Notes under the pieces: model-generated | The model's input: only the letters and a program-made list of their open reading frames with translations | Database searches by the model: none | Told to the model about the DNA's origin: nothing | Shown: positions 9,797-21,418 of the stretch, one piece after another | Numbering within the stretch: position 1 is the stretch's first letter | How the letters are laid out: each line of letters opens with the position of its first letter | Assembly: GCA_030789695.1 (NCBI GenBank) | Contig: CM061141.1 | Coordinates: 321,472,452 to 321,536,451, forward strand | From: Scilla litardierei | Lineage: Eukaryota; Streptophyta; Magnoliopsida; Asparagales; Asparagaceae | Direction: 5' to 3' | DNA length: 64,000 nt | Made by a program: the position numbers and the translations under genes

Positions 9797-12037
9797 TTAG
9801 ACCTTTGGAAGCCAAGTCCAATTGGACTTAGACTTCCCCACATAATTTCTACTATGCACAACATCTGAAAAATAAGCATTCATATACATTTGTTTTTCAT
9901 CCATGCTTGTGTCCTTTGGGCTCCAAATAGTGAAGATTTTGGGAGCCATCATCCTATTGGGTGCATGCATGCGTTGTTGATTTTTACGTGATGCATGTAG
10001 TGGATAGGCATAAGGAACATGATGGAATGGTGCACGCCGAGAATTATTCATATGATGAGGTGGGTGAACATATGCATGTGTGGGAACACGTGCGTGAGGG
10101 TGTCTCACATGGTGTGCACGTGCCCGAGAATGTGTTGCATAAAAATCATCATATGTGTGAGATGGTGGAGTAGGACGTGTGTTCCTACGTGGCATGATAT
10201 TTGTGTACATATAAGCATGCCCCTTCTTTGGAGGTCCACCCAAAGTGGGGTTCTTTCCAAAAGAGGGTGTGGACGAGGTGGAAGCACCATTGGTAGATGA
10301 ACTACCAATAGAGTGTTTGCTACCACTCGTAGAGTCACCGGAAGTTGGCCTAACAAAAGTAGTGGCCGCTTTGGACGAACATCCCATCGTATACCCCAAA
10401 CCAATGTGGTGATTGGCCGGAAGTAAGTCACTTAGGATTTTATCCAAATGGTCCTTACCCTTATTGAATCTATTGATTCGGCCTAATGTGTTCTCATATT
10501 TCTCTTTGAGAGAACGCATAGAAATATCCAAAGTGGATACTTGCGATGTGAGCACATAAACACGAGATTTAAGATTCTCGTTCTCAATACTCAAAGTCGA
10601 GTTTTGAGAAGTTAAATCTGCTATCTTATGTTCTTCTGGATCATCAATGCTAACATGTTCAAGTTTAGATTTGAGATTAACAATCTCATGTCTTAACTCT
10701 TCAACAACGGTGTCGTTGTTGGTGACGATAGTCTTAGGCGAGGTTTGAATGCTAGCTAGGTCATCTTTTACTTTAGTATATCTATTTACTAACTTAGTGT
10801 ATTCAGACCATAAATGAGAGTTAGCATCCCTAAGGTCATCCATAGTTACCTCATCGCCTTCGTCGTCGCTATCATCGGAGGAGGAAGATCCTTGATCATG
10901 CTCCTCTCTTGCCATGAAGCACATGTGCGCTTGCTCCACTTTCTCATCATCCGACTCTCCGCTTGAGGAATCCTCGGAGTCGGTGAATGTTGTTCCGACA
11001 AGTCCCTTTTTGTACCCCTTTTTGTACTTCTTTGACTTGTCGAACTTCGGCGCCTTCCACTTCTCCTTTTGCTTGTTTTGAGGACAATCTGCTTTGATGT
11101 GTCCTGGCTTATTGCATTTAAAGCACAAAGGTGGAGAGGCGTTAGTAGAGGTAAACTTAGATTTTTGTTTGAAGTTACCCTTTCGGAAGAAGCGATTGAA
11201 CTTCTTTGCCATGAGAGCTACGGATTCCATGTCCATTTCTTCTTCCGAGTCCTCATCATCGGTAGAGGTGGATGAAGCCGCCTTGAATGCAATCGCCTTT
11301 TGCTTAGGCACGTCTTGGTTCAAATAGGACTTCATCTTTTCTTGTAACTTCACCTTGCTATCTTTGCGTACCTCGTATGACATCAAAGTACCCATTAATT
11401 GAACTACGGTATATTTATTCATGTCATTACCTTCCTCGATGGCGAAGGTACGTTTTTCCCAAGAAGAGGGAAGTCCTTCAATAAGCTTTGAGCACTTCTC
11501 CTTTTGAGTGTAGGACTTGCCGAGGGCCTCTAACTCGTTTATTATGTCAACGAAGCGAGCGTAATATTCCTTCATCTTCTCGCCCTGTTGCATATGAAAC
11601 ATTTCGTAATCTTTGTTTACGACTACGAGTTTAGAGTCTCTTACCCTACTCGTCCCTTCATGAAGTATGAGGAGGGAGTTCCAAATTTGATATGCACTCT
11701 TACATGTGCATATCTTATTGAAGTCCTCGGGCTCCAATGCGCATTGCAAGGCGTTCATTGCCTTGGCATTGCTTACCTCCGCGGCGACCTCCGCGGTAGT
11801 CCATTTCTCAAAGTCTTCTTCTTCGGGCTCTATGTATTCCTTCATTGTGGTCCTCCATAAGGATGCACTCCGGAGGAAGGTTTCCATCCGGTATTTCCAG
11901 TACCCGTAGTTGGTACCGTTGAAGAATGGAGGCCTCGTAGAGGAATGTCCTTCCATCACCGAAGATGCTCCTTCTCGGTTCCTGAAGGTGTCATAGTTGG
12001 AAGGTGGACGCACGGTCTTGTTGTCGTTGGCAGACAT
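9797..12037 (-). CDS. gag: Copia (Sirevirus-type) Gag
   Basis: A 746-codon frame starting 13 bases inside the primer-binding site. Residues ~35-260 are the copia capsid region (FFNGTNYGYWKYRMETFL; EYYARFVDIINELEALG). A CX2CX4HX4C zinc knuckle starts at residue 305 (CFKCNKPGHIKADC) and is followed by a Lys-rich stretch. Residues ~350-400 are Asp/Ser-rich, and ~410-560 form a likely coiled coil (TSQNSTLSIENENLKSRV). The last part is His/Pro/Ser-rich. The extended C-terminal tail is typical of Sireviruses. Gag packages the genomic RNA in cytoplasmic particles. It ends at a stop about 50 bases before the protease frame, with other stops between. Whether a normal element reads through here I cannot say. 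Confidence 0.9.
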   Translation of the reverse strand: MSANDNKTVRPPSNYDTFRNREGASSVMEGHSSTRPPFFNGTNYGYWKYRMETFLRSASLWRTTMKEYIEPEEEDFEKWTTAEVAAEVSNAKAMNALQCALEPEDFNKICTCKSAYQIWNSLLILHEGTSRVRDSKLVVVNKDYEMFHMQQGEKMKEYYARFVDIINELEALGKSYTQKEKCSKLIEGLPSSWEKRTFAIEEGNDMNKYTVVQLMGTLMSYEVRKDSKVKLQEKMKSYLNQDVPKQKAIAFKAASSTSTDDEDSEEEMDMESVALMAKKFNRFFRKGNFKQKSKFTSTNASPPLCFKCNKPGHIKADCPQNKQKEKWKAPKFDKSKKYKKGYKKGLVGTTFTDSEDSSSGESDDEKVEQAHMCFMAREEHDQGSSSSDDSDDEGDEVTMDDLRDANSHLWSEYTKLVNRYTKVKDDLASIQTSPKTIVTNNDTVVEELRHEIVNLKSKLEHVSIDDPEEHKIADLTSQNSTLSIENENLKSRVYVLTSQVSTLDISMRSLKEKYENTLGRINRFNKGKDHLDKILSDLLPANHHIGLGYTMGCSSKAATTFVRPTSGDSTSGSKHSIGSSSTNGASTSSTPSFGKNPTLGGPPKKGHAYMYTNIMPRRNTRPTPPSHTYDDFYATHSRARAHHVRHPHARVPTHAYVHPPHHMNNSRRAPFHHVPYAYPLHASRKNQQRMHAPNRMMAPKIFTIWSPKDTSMDEKQMYMNAYFSDVVHSRNYVGKSKSNWTWLPKV

Positions 12038-12049
12038 AGCTAAGTATCT

Positions 12050-12062
12050 GGCTCTGATACCA
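12050..12062 (-). other. Primer-binding site, initiator tRNA-Met
   Basis: The minus strand reads TGGTATCAGAGCC, complementary to the 3' end of plant initiator tRNA-Met, two bases inside the right LTR. It primes minus-strand cDNA synthesis and fixes the element's orientation. Confidence 0.95.
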
Positions 12063-12814
12063 AATGTAATGCCCTACAAGCTACTGCACAAGTACTAGAG
12101 GGGGGGTGAATAGTACTTTAAAATAATAAGGAGTATAATTCCAAATTAAATTGCAAACAACTACCAAATCAATTTGCGGAAGCTTAAATTGAATGACAAC
12201 AACAAAATTAACAATGCAAACAAATGATGTTAATGGGTTCGGATCCACCCAAGTCTCCCCGACTTGTTCCCGGTGATCCTACGTCCCAACCACCCGGATC
12301 CCCTCCGGATACTTGAGTTAGAAACCCTAACTCAAGATTTCCACTATGAATATCTTGTGAAAAACCTTCACAAGATCAAATCATACAACAACGACAATAG
12401 TGAATCCCACAACCCGGGATCACAACCTTCTCTCACAACCGAGAGAATCAACAAGCAATATAAATGAGTTATATTGAAATAAGCAAACTTACCACAAAAT
12501 CCTATACCTTGAGTTTTTCTTACCCAATAGGTGAAATGAAGGATTTGAGGAAGATGAAGTCACCAAGACCTAGCACCAAGGAAATGACCAGCAATCGGTG
12601 CCTAGGGATGATTTGGAGACTTGGATCAAGCAATAGCTTGAAGATCTCACCAAGAACAAGCTTCTCTCTAGATGGATTCTAGATCTAGAAATGAGAGAGA
12701 ATGGGTTTCTTGTGAGGAAGAGAGCTTTTAATTTGATTGAGAATGGCTATCTCTTTTGATCTCAATGAATCTCTGAATGGAAGCTCTAACCTAGATAGAA
12801 ATGACCTAGGTTCG

Positions 12815-12823
12815 TATTTATAG
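12815..12823 (-). promoter_or_regulatory. 5' LTR TATA box
   Basis: CTATAAATA on the minus strand, at the same offset in the LTR as 1977-1985. As the 5' LTR copy, this is the promoter expected to drive the element's genomic RNA. Confidence 0.78.
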
Positions 12824-12878
12824 GGTCCCATAAAAACAACTTAGGTCATTCTCCAACGGATAGAAAACTGGGAGAATT

Positions 12879-13414
12879 AGTCGGTCAAAGAACAATCACT
12901 GACCGACTAGTTCATCAACTAGTCGGTCAGTCAAACAGCATGGACCGACTAAGAGAGGAACTGAGAAGAAAAAGAATTTCAGACCTAGAAATCTAGTCGG
13001 TCCAAGAAGACTTTCTGACCGACTAGTTTCACAACTAGTCGGTCAGTTAGAGAACGTAGACCGACTAAGAGGCAAAATGAAATAGTCTGAACACAAGTTG
13101 ACTTAGTCGGTCCAAGAACAAAAGTTGACCGACTAGATTGTCAACTAGTCGGTCACCAAACGTTCTTAGACCGACTAACGATAAACAGTAGCTAAGGAGA
13201 AATTTAGCATGAACAGTAAGTCACAACTAGTCGGTCAAAGAAGCATCACTGATCGACTAGTTCACAAACTAGTCGGTCGGTGAGTCAACGTAGACCGACT
13301 AACTGTAAACAGTAAAGTCCAAGAAATTAAGGAATCAAACTAGTCGGTCCAAGAAGAGTTGCTGACCGACTAGATCACCATCTAGTCGGTCAGTACTTCT
13401 TCTTGTACCAACTA
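12879..13414 (-). promoter_or_regulatory. AGTCGGTC/GACCGACT hairpin array in 5' LTR U3
   Basis: Five hairpin units as in 2041-2576, with one half-site mutated to GATCGACT. The array lies immediately upstream of the TATA box on the transcribed strand. Confidence 0.85.
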
Positions 13415-13821
13415 ACATGCACAAACAAGTCCGAATCGAAGCGCGACGCTTCGAGGAAGTTAGAATGAACTTGTGCTAAGATCCTAGAGCTACGATATGA
13501 GCGATATGAAGATAAAAACGTAAGATATACTCAAGGCTTAACATTCTATATATCGAAGCTAAAAAGACTATAAATAAAACCTTAATAAACGGTCTTTGAG
13601 AGCTTCGATTGATTCTTCATCACTTCCAAAACGGCGCAAGAGCTTCAACGAAGCTTTGGGCAAGAATACGAGTTTTGTGAAGTGTTGAGATGTCGCTTTG
13701 AATGTTCTCGTGAATTTGGCGACGATCTCCAATACTGCGCTCACAAATTGTTAGTTCATGGATTATTTATGTTTGCTCATCATCAAAACCAAATCCGGGG
13801 AGTCCAATATTCAACAATTGT

Positions 13822-15405
13822 CACATCAGCAAATTCAATAATCATTTGCTTAACTAAGCTAGTTTCCAAGTGACAACAATAATTATGAACCATAGAGGGA
13901 AGTTTAGCAACAATACATAATTTAGATCACTACTCAAATGTTTCAACTTGCAGGAAAATTGCAAACAGTCCCAACAATTGACTTATATCACCCAATTGTA
14001 ATAAGAATTTAAAGAAACTTCCTAAATGAAAGTTGTAGGTATGGTATTTTTGGATTCACAGATACAATTTCAGGCAAAAATATTAAGTGATTTATGGTGA
14101 ATTATTTGGTGAAGTCTGTCAAATCTGTTTTTCAGACAGATTTCAGAGTCTGTAAAGATTGCTGTGTTTAGGCATGTTTAGCCATAATTTCGTAAATTAT
14201 GAATTGAGGTGAAGTTATATAAAAACTTGTTAACTTTCCAACGAGACCAAGAACATAAAATTTCATTATATGTGCAGTTACTGAGGTCAATTTTACTAAA
14301 CTGTATCCCGACTAAAGATCAAACAGACATGTTGTAAAGATGGAATTTGTACTCCTAATTTTTGAATTGAACAAGTATCAAAATTTATATGATTTTGGGT
14401 AGAACTTCATGATCTACACATATATATTTATTTCAAAACCTAATTCAAGCTATAGTAACCGTATTACATCAACAACATGCAACAGAATTTCAGGATTTCA
14501 AAAGAGATAATTTTGCTTGGAATTTCAAGGGGTTATGCATGGAATTGAATCATGGCACATTAATTTGATTACCCCAACTACATATTGAATAATCATGATA
14601 GAAAAACATGGTAGAAATGACAATTTCATGGAATTCCAAATCCAAGTAAATTCCTACCTCAAAATTTGATTTTTCCTCTTCTCCTTCTCTTCTTTCTTCT
14701 CCACCTTCTTCTCTCTTGCAACTACTTGTGTTTCATGGTTTTAGGAGGAAGTAATTCGGGTTTTCAATAGAAGAAGGAAGAGAAAAGGGGGTGGGGATGG
14801 CCGGCCATGGCTAGGAAGGGAGACGAAAAAGAGCGATAGAATGAAAGAAGATTAAAGAAAGAAAAAGAAACTTAAAGAGACTTCTACACCATGCTTTAGC
14901 TTATCTCCTAAGCCATGCACAAATCAAAATGAATAAAATACCCTCCCAAGAATACCCCTCAACTTCTAGGTATTTACATGTTTGCCATTACTTTATGCAC
15001 ACACCACTTTAGTATGTACACACAACACCTTTGGTCCAAACGACCATTTTGCCCCTCACCTTTTTAAAAATTTACGGAGGTTTCCATTGACCCCTAACCC
15101 CTTTCACACTAGCATGGCTCTCCCTACACACATCCATGCACATCCATGCATGCCTACACATGCATACATGCACCACACACACGTCCAACACATTCCTGTT
15201 GTTTTACACCCACGACGTCATTCGCACTTCTCCCACACTCATTCTCGCTTTCTCGTCTCTTAGACATGTATTACGGCCTAATCCCCCCTTGTACTACGCC
15301 ACATACATCGAATCCATGTTTATTTCATGCCTACGTATGTATCGTAGGTAGAAATACCACATGTATATAGTAGAATACACGTATATTTCATAACATGGCA
15401 TGACA
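13822..15405 (-). mobile_element. Gypsy-B LTR copy 1, right part
   Basis: Resumes the LTR interrupted at 1226. It matches 44690-46244 in order: the CAGTCTGT...CAGACAGATTT region, a pyrimidine-rich tract near 14660-14720, and the block beginning CCCTTTCACACTAGCATGG. It ends GGCATGACA like the other B LTRs. It contains a patch GGCCGGCCATGG near 14810. No reliable gene. The right flank is copia-2 LTR rather than gypsy-B internal sequence, so this is either a solo LTR or the right LTR of an element extending left of the window. Confidence 0.75.
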
Positions 15406-15755
15406 TCATTTGTGTGTGTGTGTGCAAGATATCTACTTTGGCTTTAACATAATCCTAAGAACTCACATACTACACTGAAACAAGACCTTCGAGAAGCTGA
15501 TCCGGTAGATGTTTGCTTCTCCTGAGTTTGAGTTCTTTCTTCATATAAGCTTGAGCACGAGCTTCATCTTGTGCTTGATGTAGAACTAGCAAATTCGTCC
15601 TCATCTCATGTGTGGTTGAGCTTCTTCGGAGTATGCGTAAAGTCACCGTTCGTCGCATAACATGCACACTTGAGTTGTAGTGTAGTTAGTACACTTATAT
15701 CATTTGTTGTGCTCATCATCAAAACCACTTAGGGGTGGGATTCAATTTCCCATCA
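15406..15755 (-). mobile_element. Copia element 2, fragment of 3' LTR
   Basis: The end (GCTCATCATCAAAACC, then a short GG-rich stretch, then ...CCATCA) resembles the end of the copia-1 LTR at 2935-2978, and a PPT follows immediately. This is the U3 end of a second, older Sirevirus-like LTR, cut on its left by gypsy-B copy 1. A short TG run is at 15411-15424. Confidence 0.7.
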
Positions 15756-15770
15756 CTCTCCCCCTTTTTG
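15756..15770 (-). other. Polypurine tract of copia element 2
   Basis: The minus strand reads TCAAAAAGGGGGAGAG directly next to the LTR end. It closely matches the copia-1 PPT at 2979-2992. A second pyrimidine tract, CTCCCCCT, occurs near 15855 and another near 15958. Confidence 0.75.
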
Positions 15771-16199
15771 ATGATGACACCCAAATGAAAAATGAAGTAC
15801 AACAAATGAATATTGACTTTAATGAAATAACTTACTCCCTTTACTTAGATGCGGTACTCCCCCTGCATCAAAGCCGGTTAGAAAAATAATATTCATTCAT
15901 ATTTAGCAAAACAATATTCATTCATATTCATTCACATTTTTGCATTTCACCACCTTTCTCCCCCTTGTCATCAATCAAAAAGATGACATATATTTCACCA
16001 AGAATTAACCAAGCTTTAACATTAGCAAAACAACGTTAATAGATGAAGATATATAATATGATAAAAACCTGCATAAGACATCAAATCATAAGCACAATCA
16101 GACCATAAGTGTATCAGACCATAACATAGTATAGTTATTACAGACCATAAAATAGTATAGTGTTTAGAGAACCATTGTTTTAGAAACCAAATGAATTAG

Positions 16200-16402
16200 T
16201 TCATGAAGGTCCTCCATTCTTCTTCAGTTCCTTGATCTCGCCAAGGATCAACTTCAGAGTCTCCTCCTTCATCTTGTTGCTGCTTGCCACAAAGTCCTTC
16301 AGATCATCCACCTTTTTGTTGGGACTTTAAATCCATTTTCTTGAGAAATCTTCAATTTCCCAATCTTCTTCAAGAGCATATCTTGAAGTTCAACAAGGTA
16401 TG
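16200..16402 (-). pseudogene. Copia element 2 ORF3, C-terminal piece
   Basis: On the minus strand the acidic run at 46250-46320 would continue across the CCGGT duplication into sequence here encoding AYLVELQDMLLKKIGKLKIS, a short amphipathic coil-like stretch, before the frame is lost. Gypsy B (16408-46244) separates the two pieces. The assignment as ORF3 rests on the other piece. Confidence 0.6.
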
Positions 16403-16407
16403 CCGGT
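16403..16407. repeat. Target-site duplication CCGGT, left copy
   Basis: CCGGT precedes the B LTR start (TGTCACGCC) and recurs right after the other LTR end at 46245-46249. It shows that two LTRs 22 kb apart, each heavily interrupted, belong to one insertion. Confidence 0.9.
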
Positions 16408-18247
16408 TGTCACGCCACGTTTCCCAGAATACCCGGAATTTAAATTTTTTTTCCAAGTATCCTGAAGAGTGAGGGTGAAGAGAGAGGAAAAGAGAGAGAA
16501 AAAGAAGAAACTGAATAAGCAGGCCACTGCGCATATGCTGGGATGGTACAAGTGCAGCTTCATTAATATATCAAACAACTCATGAATAACATAGAACAAC
16601 AACAAATTTATATAACCACTTTCATGTACATACATAGCTCACGTGTACCACTACATATACACCGCCACTCTCCACCTCCCAAGACAACCATGTCACACCA
16701 CAACTACAACTCATACTAAGTGCTATCCCTGAAACCCGACTCCAGGTCACCACCAACCATGCTGCCCCTGCTACCTGAAAAATAAGGAGGAGCAAATCAA
16801 TGTGTGCCCCAGTAGGAACCAACTTGGATTTGGAACGCCATTCTAAGGTTATCAATCCACAAGGCAAGCCAAGAGAAATAGAGCATGTAACTAAGTGATA
16901 TAATGAAAGTTTAATAGCTAAAACAACGGAATCATACCTGCGGTCCAATGTCGAGTTACTGCAAGAAAGGGTTAGCACGAATAATAATAATAACATAAGT
17001 GTTCAAGCAACCAATATCTAATAAGATAAGTGCAAGTGCCTGAGGCATGACACAGAGTCACCAAGAAACAGGCAAAGGGAAGGGGAAGTGCTGCCAGCAG
17101 TAGAAGTAACACACAATTATTATTTTATTATTTCATAATTGAGTTAATTTGAAACTTGGGTAAACTATGTGATACCAGGACCTGGACTTCACCCTAAATT
17201 TGGGGTGAAAATAGCACACGACGCAGTCAACACGGGCATTGTACACAGGCACTGATACATTCAAGAGTTTCATTTCATCATTTTAGTAATGAAGGAGTCA
17301 TGTTGCATGGCGTCACATTTCATATTCATATCAATGTGGGTCATGCACTGAAGTGTCATGCCATCCATCATATTCATCAACCGATCATCACATCACATAT
17401 GGTACCATGCATGACATGCTCCCAATATTACAAGTTCATATCAAATCTCAGTTCATATCCATATGATTGAGCATTTATAACATTTCTGGCATTTGCCTTC
17501 ATTCAGGCATTTTCACAAACACGTGGTGAGCGTGACGTGTGTATCGGTAAGCACATTAGCAGATCAATTGGCATGACATATAATTAATCTAGTTTACATG
17601 TAAAAACAATAATCATGTGCTATAGTGGGTGGAATAACAACAATATACAATTTAACACATCACTTAACCATTCAGCTTGCAGGAATTTGTAGAAGTTACC
17701 AATACATGGGCATATATCATCAGATTTTATTGAGAATTTGAAAAAATGTCCCAAATTAAAGTTATAGATATGTTAGTTCTTGATTCACAGATAAAATTTC
17801 AAGGAAAAATATTAAGTATATGATTTATGGTGAATTAATTGGTGAAGTGTGTCAAATCTGTTTTTCAGACAGATTTTAGGGTCTGTATTGGAAGCCAATT
17901 TTGGGCATGTTGGAGCAAGAAATTCGACATATAAGAACTCTACTGAACTTTTAGAAAAACTTGTTAACTTTCTAACAAGACCAAGATCATAAAATTCCAT
18001 TATGTGTGCAGGTGTCTAGGCCAATCTTACTAAACTGTGTCAACACTGAAAATCAAACAGACATATTGTAAAGATGGATTTATTGGTCCTAATTTCTGAA
18101 TTGAAACTATGTCAAAATTTATATGATTTTGGGGTAGAACTTCAATATCTACAAGCTCATATTTTTTTCGAACCCTAATTCGAGATACGGTAACCACAAT
18201 CAAGGCAAAATCAGACATCGAGATTTCTAAATTTCAAAGGGAGATGT
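16408..18247 (-). repeat. Gypsy-B left LTR, first part
   Basis: Matches 30832-31612 plus 44043-45361. It stops at GGGAGATG, where the truncated gag-only copia begins. Compared with the right LTR, about 575 bp (equivalent to ~45362-45940) are missing between this part and 23813, so a deletion accompanied loss of the nested element's 5' end. Confidence 0.85.
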
Positions 18248-19352
18248 TACGTTATTATAAACAAAACAACATCAAAACCTAATACCAGATTAGGATAGTC
18301 CCTTTTGATTGACAATCATTGTAATAAATCGTTTAAATGATGATTATCGTTAAAAGACTAATTTTGAAAAAAATGTTGTTATTGTCTTACTAAAATCCTA
18401 ATTAGATTGGGGTAGCATAGTTGAACGTATGAACCTTATAGTTGATAAGGACTCAATAAAAATTTTTCAACCAATCCATAAAATTTCGAATTTTAGGATC
18501 CACTAGTTGATAAGGATTAACTAGTTTTAATTAAAAGCCATTTAGTTGTTGGGTGAACATAGAATTGATGAAACTCCTTCAATGGATCATGATATCGGTC
18601 AATGTGCTTGGCTAAGTTTGCTGGACCACCTTAGCTAGTCTAGGGGCCGAGTGGTCCTGACTTAGTCAATTCCCTGGCCACGTCCGCTGGACTGCAAGGA
18701 GTCGAATCATGACTGTGTAAGTCCATCGACTATACCTAAGTCAAATACGATAATAATCTTATTCAATATAAATCGTAGCCCTTCTTGTTTTAGGAGTTGG
18801 CAACTGTAAGACCCGTGTTGCGGTTGTTGAGCTACACTCAAGCTGCGACATGGCAATCTTATAGAAACCGATTTCTTGAAAACATCTTGACTTGACCCAA
18901 ACCGTCGTCTCGTCCCCATACCGAGCACCGGCATAAAGTCTAACCAAAGATGTAGTCTAAGTCCTGACCCAAACCGACGTGTCGTGCATACACCGAGCGG
19001 CAGGGCAAGTCAGGCTAGACATGAAAACAAGGGTCTGACTAGGCTAGCCATTGTGATCCGGATGAGCACACTCATGATCACAAATGACTAGGGGTAATAA
19101 TGATAGGGAATCATATTTAATATGATTGTCAACAAGTTCGTCTACCGACTGCAGAGTCGAACAACTTGTTGAGACACACTCAAGGTTGTCAGACTCAGGG
19201 TAGTCAGATCCCTCTCTCACAAATGTTATTTTTATAATAAACTGTTTATTATTATGGCTTTAATAAATTTAGTGGGAGAATATAGTTTTATTAAAAACCA
19301 TTGAAACTATACCATGAACATATACTGACTAAAGTATCTATAAAATTGCAGA
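18248..19352 (+). other. Leader of the gag-only element
   Basis: No coding potential. It holds CCGA-containing and TGACCCAAACCG repeats (18894-18905 and 18965-18976). A 5' LTR and primer-binding site would be expected upstream but are absent. Confidence 0.5.
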
Positions 19353-20180
19353 ATGGATTCAGGTCTAAGATATATGGTAGAGAAGAACATGCTCGATGGA
19401 ACGAACTATAAAGACTGGCTTAAGAACATTAAGTTAGTCCTTTCTCTAGCCGGGATTGGATACGTGTTGTTCGAGGACGCTCCGGAGAAGCCTGATGATG
19501 ATGCGACCTTCGAGGAAAAAGAAGCCTATAAGTTATACCAGAGGGATGCAGAGAAGGCCAGGTGCCTTACTCTGGCTTCGATGAATAATGAACTGCAGAG
19601 GAAGCATGAACATTTGGATGTTCAAAGTATGCTTCTGAATGCACAAGAGTTATATGGCAAGCGGTCTCGAGCTGCCAAGTTTGAAGCCACAAGTAACCTC
19701 TGGAGCACAAAGATGGAGGCAGGGCCCGTACAAGATCATGTCATCAAGATGATCGGGTACATGGAGGACGCCGCCCAGTTGGGTTTTGTCCTGGACAATG
19801 AGATGTCTGTAGACATTATCCTTAAGTCTTTAACCCCGGCCATCAAGCCTTTCATTACTGGTTTCATAATGAACAGTCTTGAAACGGATCTTCATGGTCT
19901 CCTCAATATGCTTAGGCAGTTTGAAGAGATTGAGAAGAAACCGACTGCATTGGTTGTTGGCTCTGCTTCTTCAGACCAGCCGAAAGGCAAGGGTAAGAAG
20001 AGGCGGGTCCCGCAACCTGCCAAGGCGAAGAAGGGGAAGAAAAAAATCAAAGGGGCCCCGTCAAAATCTGAGTGCTTCCATTGCCATAAGATTGGCCATC
20101 GGAAGAGGAACTGCAAGATCTATCTTGCAGAAAAGAAGAAGGGTCATACTGATACCTCTGCCTCAGGTAAAACAAATTAA
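19353..20180 (+). CDS. gag: Copia Gag of the non-autonomous element
   Basis: An intact 275-codon frame. Residues ~10-200 form the copia capsid domain (MLDGTNYKDWLKNIKLVLSL; NLWSTKMEAGPVQDHVIKMI), followed by a very basic segment (residues ~205-237) and a zinc knuckle CX2CX4HX4C beginning at residue 241 (CFHCHKIGHRKRNC). It ends 21 residues later without protease. Length and layout fit a gag-only protein that could package its own or related RNAs while using another element's enzymes. The uninterrupted frame, unlike those of neighbouring elements, suggests it was under selection until recently. It is clearly different from the Sirevirus gag at 9797-12037. Confidence 0.9.
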   Translation: MDSGLRYMVEKNMLDGTNYKDWLKNIKLVLSLAGIGYVLFEDAPEKPDDDATFEEKEAYKLYQRDAEKARCLTLASMNNELQRKHEHLDVQSMLLNAQELYGKRSRAAKFEATSNLWSTKMEAGPVQDHVIKMIGYMEDAAQLGFVLDNEMSVDIILKSLTPAIKPFITGFIMNSLETDLHGLLNMLRQFEEIEKKPTALVVGSASSDQPKGKGKKRRVPQPAKAKKGKKKIKGAPSKSECFHCHKIGHRKRNCKIYLAEKKKGHTDTSASGKTN

Positions 20181-21418
20181 ATTCAATAAAGCATAATTAT
20201 TTCCAATCACATAGAATGAGATCCTAAGACATGTGTGTAATGTATATAGGTGGCTAAAATAAAGCAAAGATTGGAAGAAGTTCGGAGGACAGTCGACATC
20301 TGAGAAATCATTGCTGCTGGGGCCGTGCGAAGACTTCGAGAGACATGAAGAAGGAGCTGATACTCATTTTAGTTGAATAAAATGTATCATTCCTTAAAGT
20401 TAAAACAATGATTGAGCGTCCAACACTCAAAGTTTATTTGATAAACATATTATGGTTCATCTTTTATGAATCCATTGTTTGAATGAATGTCTCGGAAATG
20501 TGCTTTCTGTTGAAATTGAGATTTGATTGAGATTGGCTTAAATTTCTGTGATTGTGGCTTTCTGAGTTGGTTGCAAAAATTCTCGAACTACGATGCAGAG
20601 CTTTAGAAATTTTTGGTTGTTTTGGAGCTGACTTAATGTTGTAGTCAATCAGTAGTTAAGTATAAGTTCTAGTAGCGTATAAATTATGTGTAAGCACAAC
20701 TATACGCATATTAAGATTAATACTTAATATACTATATTTGATTCTTAAAGAGTTAATATTAAATGTAGTAAAGGGAAAAGTACAGTGTAGGACGTTTGAT
20801 TGAGTGAGTCAATGTCAAGATTCCTTAAACCGATCTTGATTTGACTCATTCGTCAAACCCAACCTGACACTAGTACATTCCATCTAAAGCACATATCAAA
20901 TGGTTATGTCTTCATATATATAATCTAAATATGATTTAGATATAAAATTGAGGTACTTAACTAGGTAATCTTAAAGTCAGTGGGAGCTAGCTCGTATACT
21001 TAGTTCCGGTTTCTCGGACTAAGTAAAAAAGGATTCCAACTTATTTGAATCATCTATGTAGAACATTGAATCAAAATCGTTTTGATTTAATCGACTATAT
21101 AGAGACTTAGGGTGTCAGCATGTACTTGACATGTTGAAACAAGAAAATTGGAATGAGCTGAGACTGACTTATAGAAATGTTAGACCCTACATCTAGATTG
21201 TATAAGCTAATTGTTAGCTATACAAAGAAAGGAAAAATTGATCCAAATCATTTTTCCAAAGGATCAACCTTGTGTGATCAAAGGATGTATTAGTAAATAT
21301 CCATTTAAATGCATTATAGATACTCGTTAGTAAATCCACTCTTAGGTTTGTCATATAAATGTCTAAGTGACTGATATGCTATAACGGTATGAGATACCGA
21401 GATAAATAGCCTAAGTGC
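20181..21418 (+). other. Noncoding internal region replacing pol
   Basis: AT-rich, stops in all frames. No protease, integrase or RT motif is recognisable. It lies where pol would be expected in an autonomous relative. Confidence 0.65.

Larger units (their letters stand above)
1227..13816 (-). mobile_element. Complete Sirevirus-like Ty1/copia retrotransposon
   Basis: Two 1752-bp LTRs in the same orientation bound the element, with TSD ATTGT, a primer-binding site beside the right LTR and a polypurine tract beside the left LTR, so it reads on the minus strand. Order along the minus strand: 5' LTR, PBS, gag with zinc knuckle and long coiled-coil tail, protease, integrase, reverse transcriptase/RNase H, a hairpin array, ORF3, a noncoding tail, PPT, 3' LTR. 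The integrase-before-RT order defines copia. The long gag and extra ORF after pol resemble Sireviruses. By eye I count about seven substitutions between the LTRs (~0.4 %), so insertion was recent. Pol carries stops and a frameshift, so this copy cannot move by itself. Confidence 0.93.
12065..13816 (-). repeat. Copia element 1 LTR, right (5' LTR)
   Basis: 1752 bp, the same length as 1227-2978, with about seven substitutions seen by eye (for example at 12391-12400, in the 12721-12750 stretch, and a lost ACCGAC at about 13250). It supplies the promoter: TATA box 12815-12823 and hairpin array 12879-13414. Confidence 0.95.

Noticed and set aside
12050..12062. tRNA gene at the tRNA-like sequence
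   Set aside because: Only 13 bases complement the tRNA-Met 3' end, at the exact PBS position. No cloverleaf is present.
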